Assembly: GCA_030271565.1 (NCBI GenBank)
Contig: JARXKR010000139.1
Span: forward strand, 1 to 5,786
Source of the DNA: Pseudomonadota bacterium
GTDB taxonomy: Bacteria > Pseudomonadota > Alphaproteobacteria > Sphingomonadales > Sphingomonadaceae
Length of the DNA: 5,786 nt
Reading direction: 5' to 3'
The translations under genes were made by a program, and so were the position numbers. The notes beneath the pieces were generated by a model. That model worked only from the letters and a program-made list of their open reading frames with translations, was not told where the DNA came from and did not search any database. Shown here piece after piece: positions 5,683 through 5,786 of the stretch. Every line of letters begins with the position of its first letter. Positions within the stretch are counted from its first letter, which is position 1.

Positions 5683-5786
5683 TCAGCTTTCCAGCTGCCT
5701 GAGCAGGCTGCGCACATCGCCGTCCATATCGGCATCGCGGGTGCGCAGGTCTTCGATCAGCCGCACCGCGTGGATCACGGTCGAGT
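5683..5786 (-). CDS. dnaA: Chromosomal replication initiator DnaA (C-terminal end only)
   Basis: Reading the minus strand from the right edge gives 33 codons ending in TGA (complement of 5683-5685), running STVIHAVRLIEDLRTRD through to SLLRQLES. STVIHAVR is the second half of the domain IV DNA-binding signature (G)RDHSTVIHA; the partial codon at the edge ends in AC, as His would. The following helix and final LLRQLES agree with alphaproteobacterial DnaA C-termini. Domain IV binds DnaA boxes at the replication origin; the AAA+ ATPase domain lies outside the window. The frame is too short and truncated to stand out by length alone, so the call rests on this signature. It is convergent with the transporter gene, meaning the usual dnaA-dnaN order does not hold on this side. 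Confidence 0.87.
   Translation of the reverse strand, partial: STVIHAVRLIEDLRTRDADMDGDVRSLLRQLES

Noticed and set aside
5686..5697. AGCTTTCCAGCT as a regulatory palindrome
   Set aside because: It lies in the last DnaA codons; the symmetry comes only from two copies of the self-complementary AGCT.

Overview
The window is a GC-rich, densely coded piece of bacterial chromosome. It most resembles an alphaproteobacterium of the order Sphingomonadales (Sphingomonas, Novosphingobium or Erythrobacter type). This placement is an inference from three things: the C-terminal DnaA sequence at the right edge, the style of the proteins, and a palindromic intergenic repeat with TTCGTCCTGAG and TGTCGAAGG blocks typical of that group. 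No rRNA, tRNA, CRISPR array, transposase or phage gene is visible. There is no stretch over 300 bases without a gene; the longest gap is 173 bp.

Left part (1-1494): the 3' part of a sirtuin NAD-dependent deacylase gene (cobB) overlaps by ATGA with a small zinc-binding GFA/CENP-V family gene, so the two are probably translationally coupled. Facing them on the minus strand is a complete E1-like adenylyltransferase of the HesA/MoeB/ThiF family. The two convergent genes end in the same CTAG tetranucleotide, leaving no intergenic DNA.

Middle and right part (1601-5607): three genes run in the same direction. They encode an AMP-forming acyl-CoA synthetase of unknown substrate, a short-chain dehydrogenase/reductase with a complete catalytic tetrad, and a 12-segment MHS-type major facilitator transporter. 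Together they would suit uptake of an organic acid, CoA activation and an alcohol/ketone redox step, but no substrate can be read from the sequence. A ~128 bp imperfect palindrome separates the synthetase from the dehydrogenase.

Right edge (5683-5786): a minus-strand open frame, cut by the window end, encodes the last 33 residues of the replication initiator DnaA, convergent with the transporter. The window therefore lies immediately 3' of dnaA.

I see no clear new defence, mobile or regulatory system. The most useful leads are the palindromic repeat, the unassigned synthetase-dehydrogenase-transporter cassette beside dnaA, and a sirtuin gene close to an acyl-CoA synthetase that carries the PX4GK lysine motif, a known target of sirtuin-reversible acylation in related enzymes.
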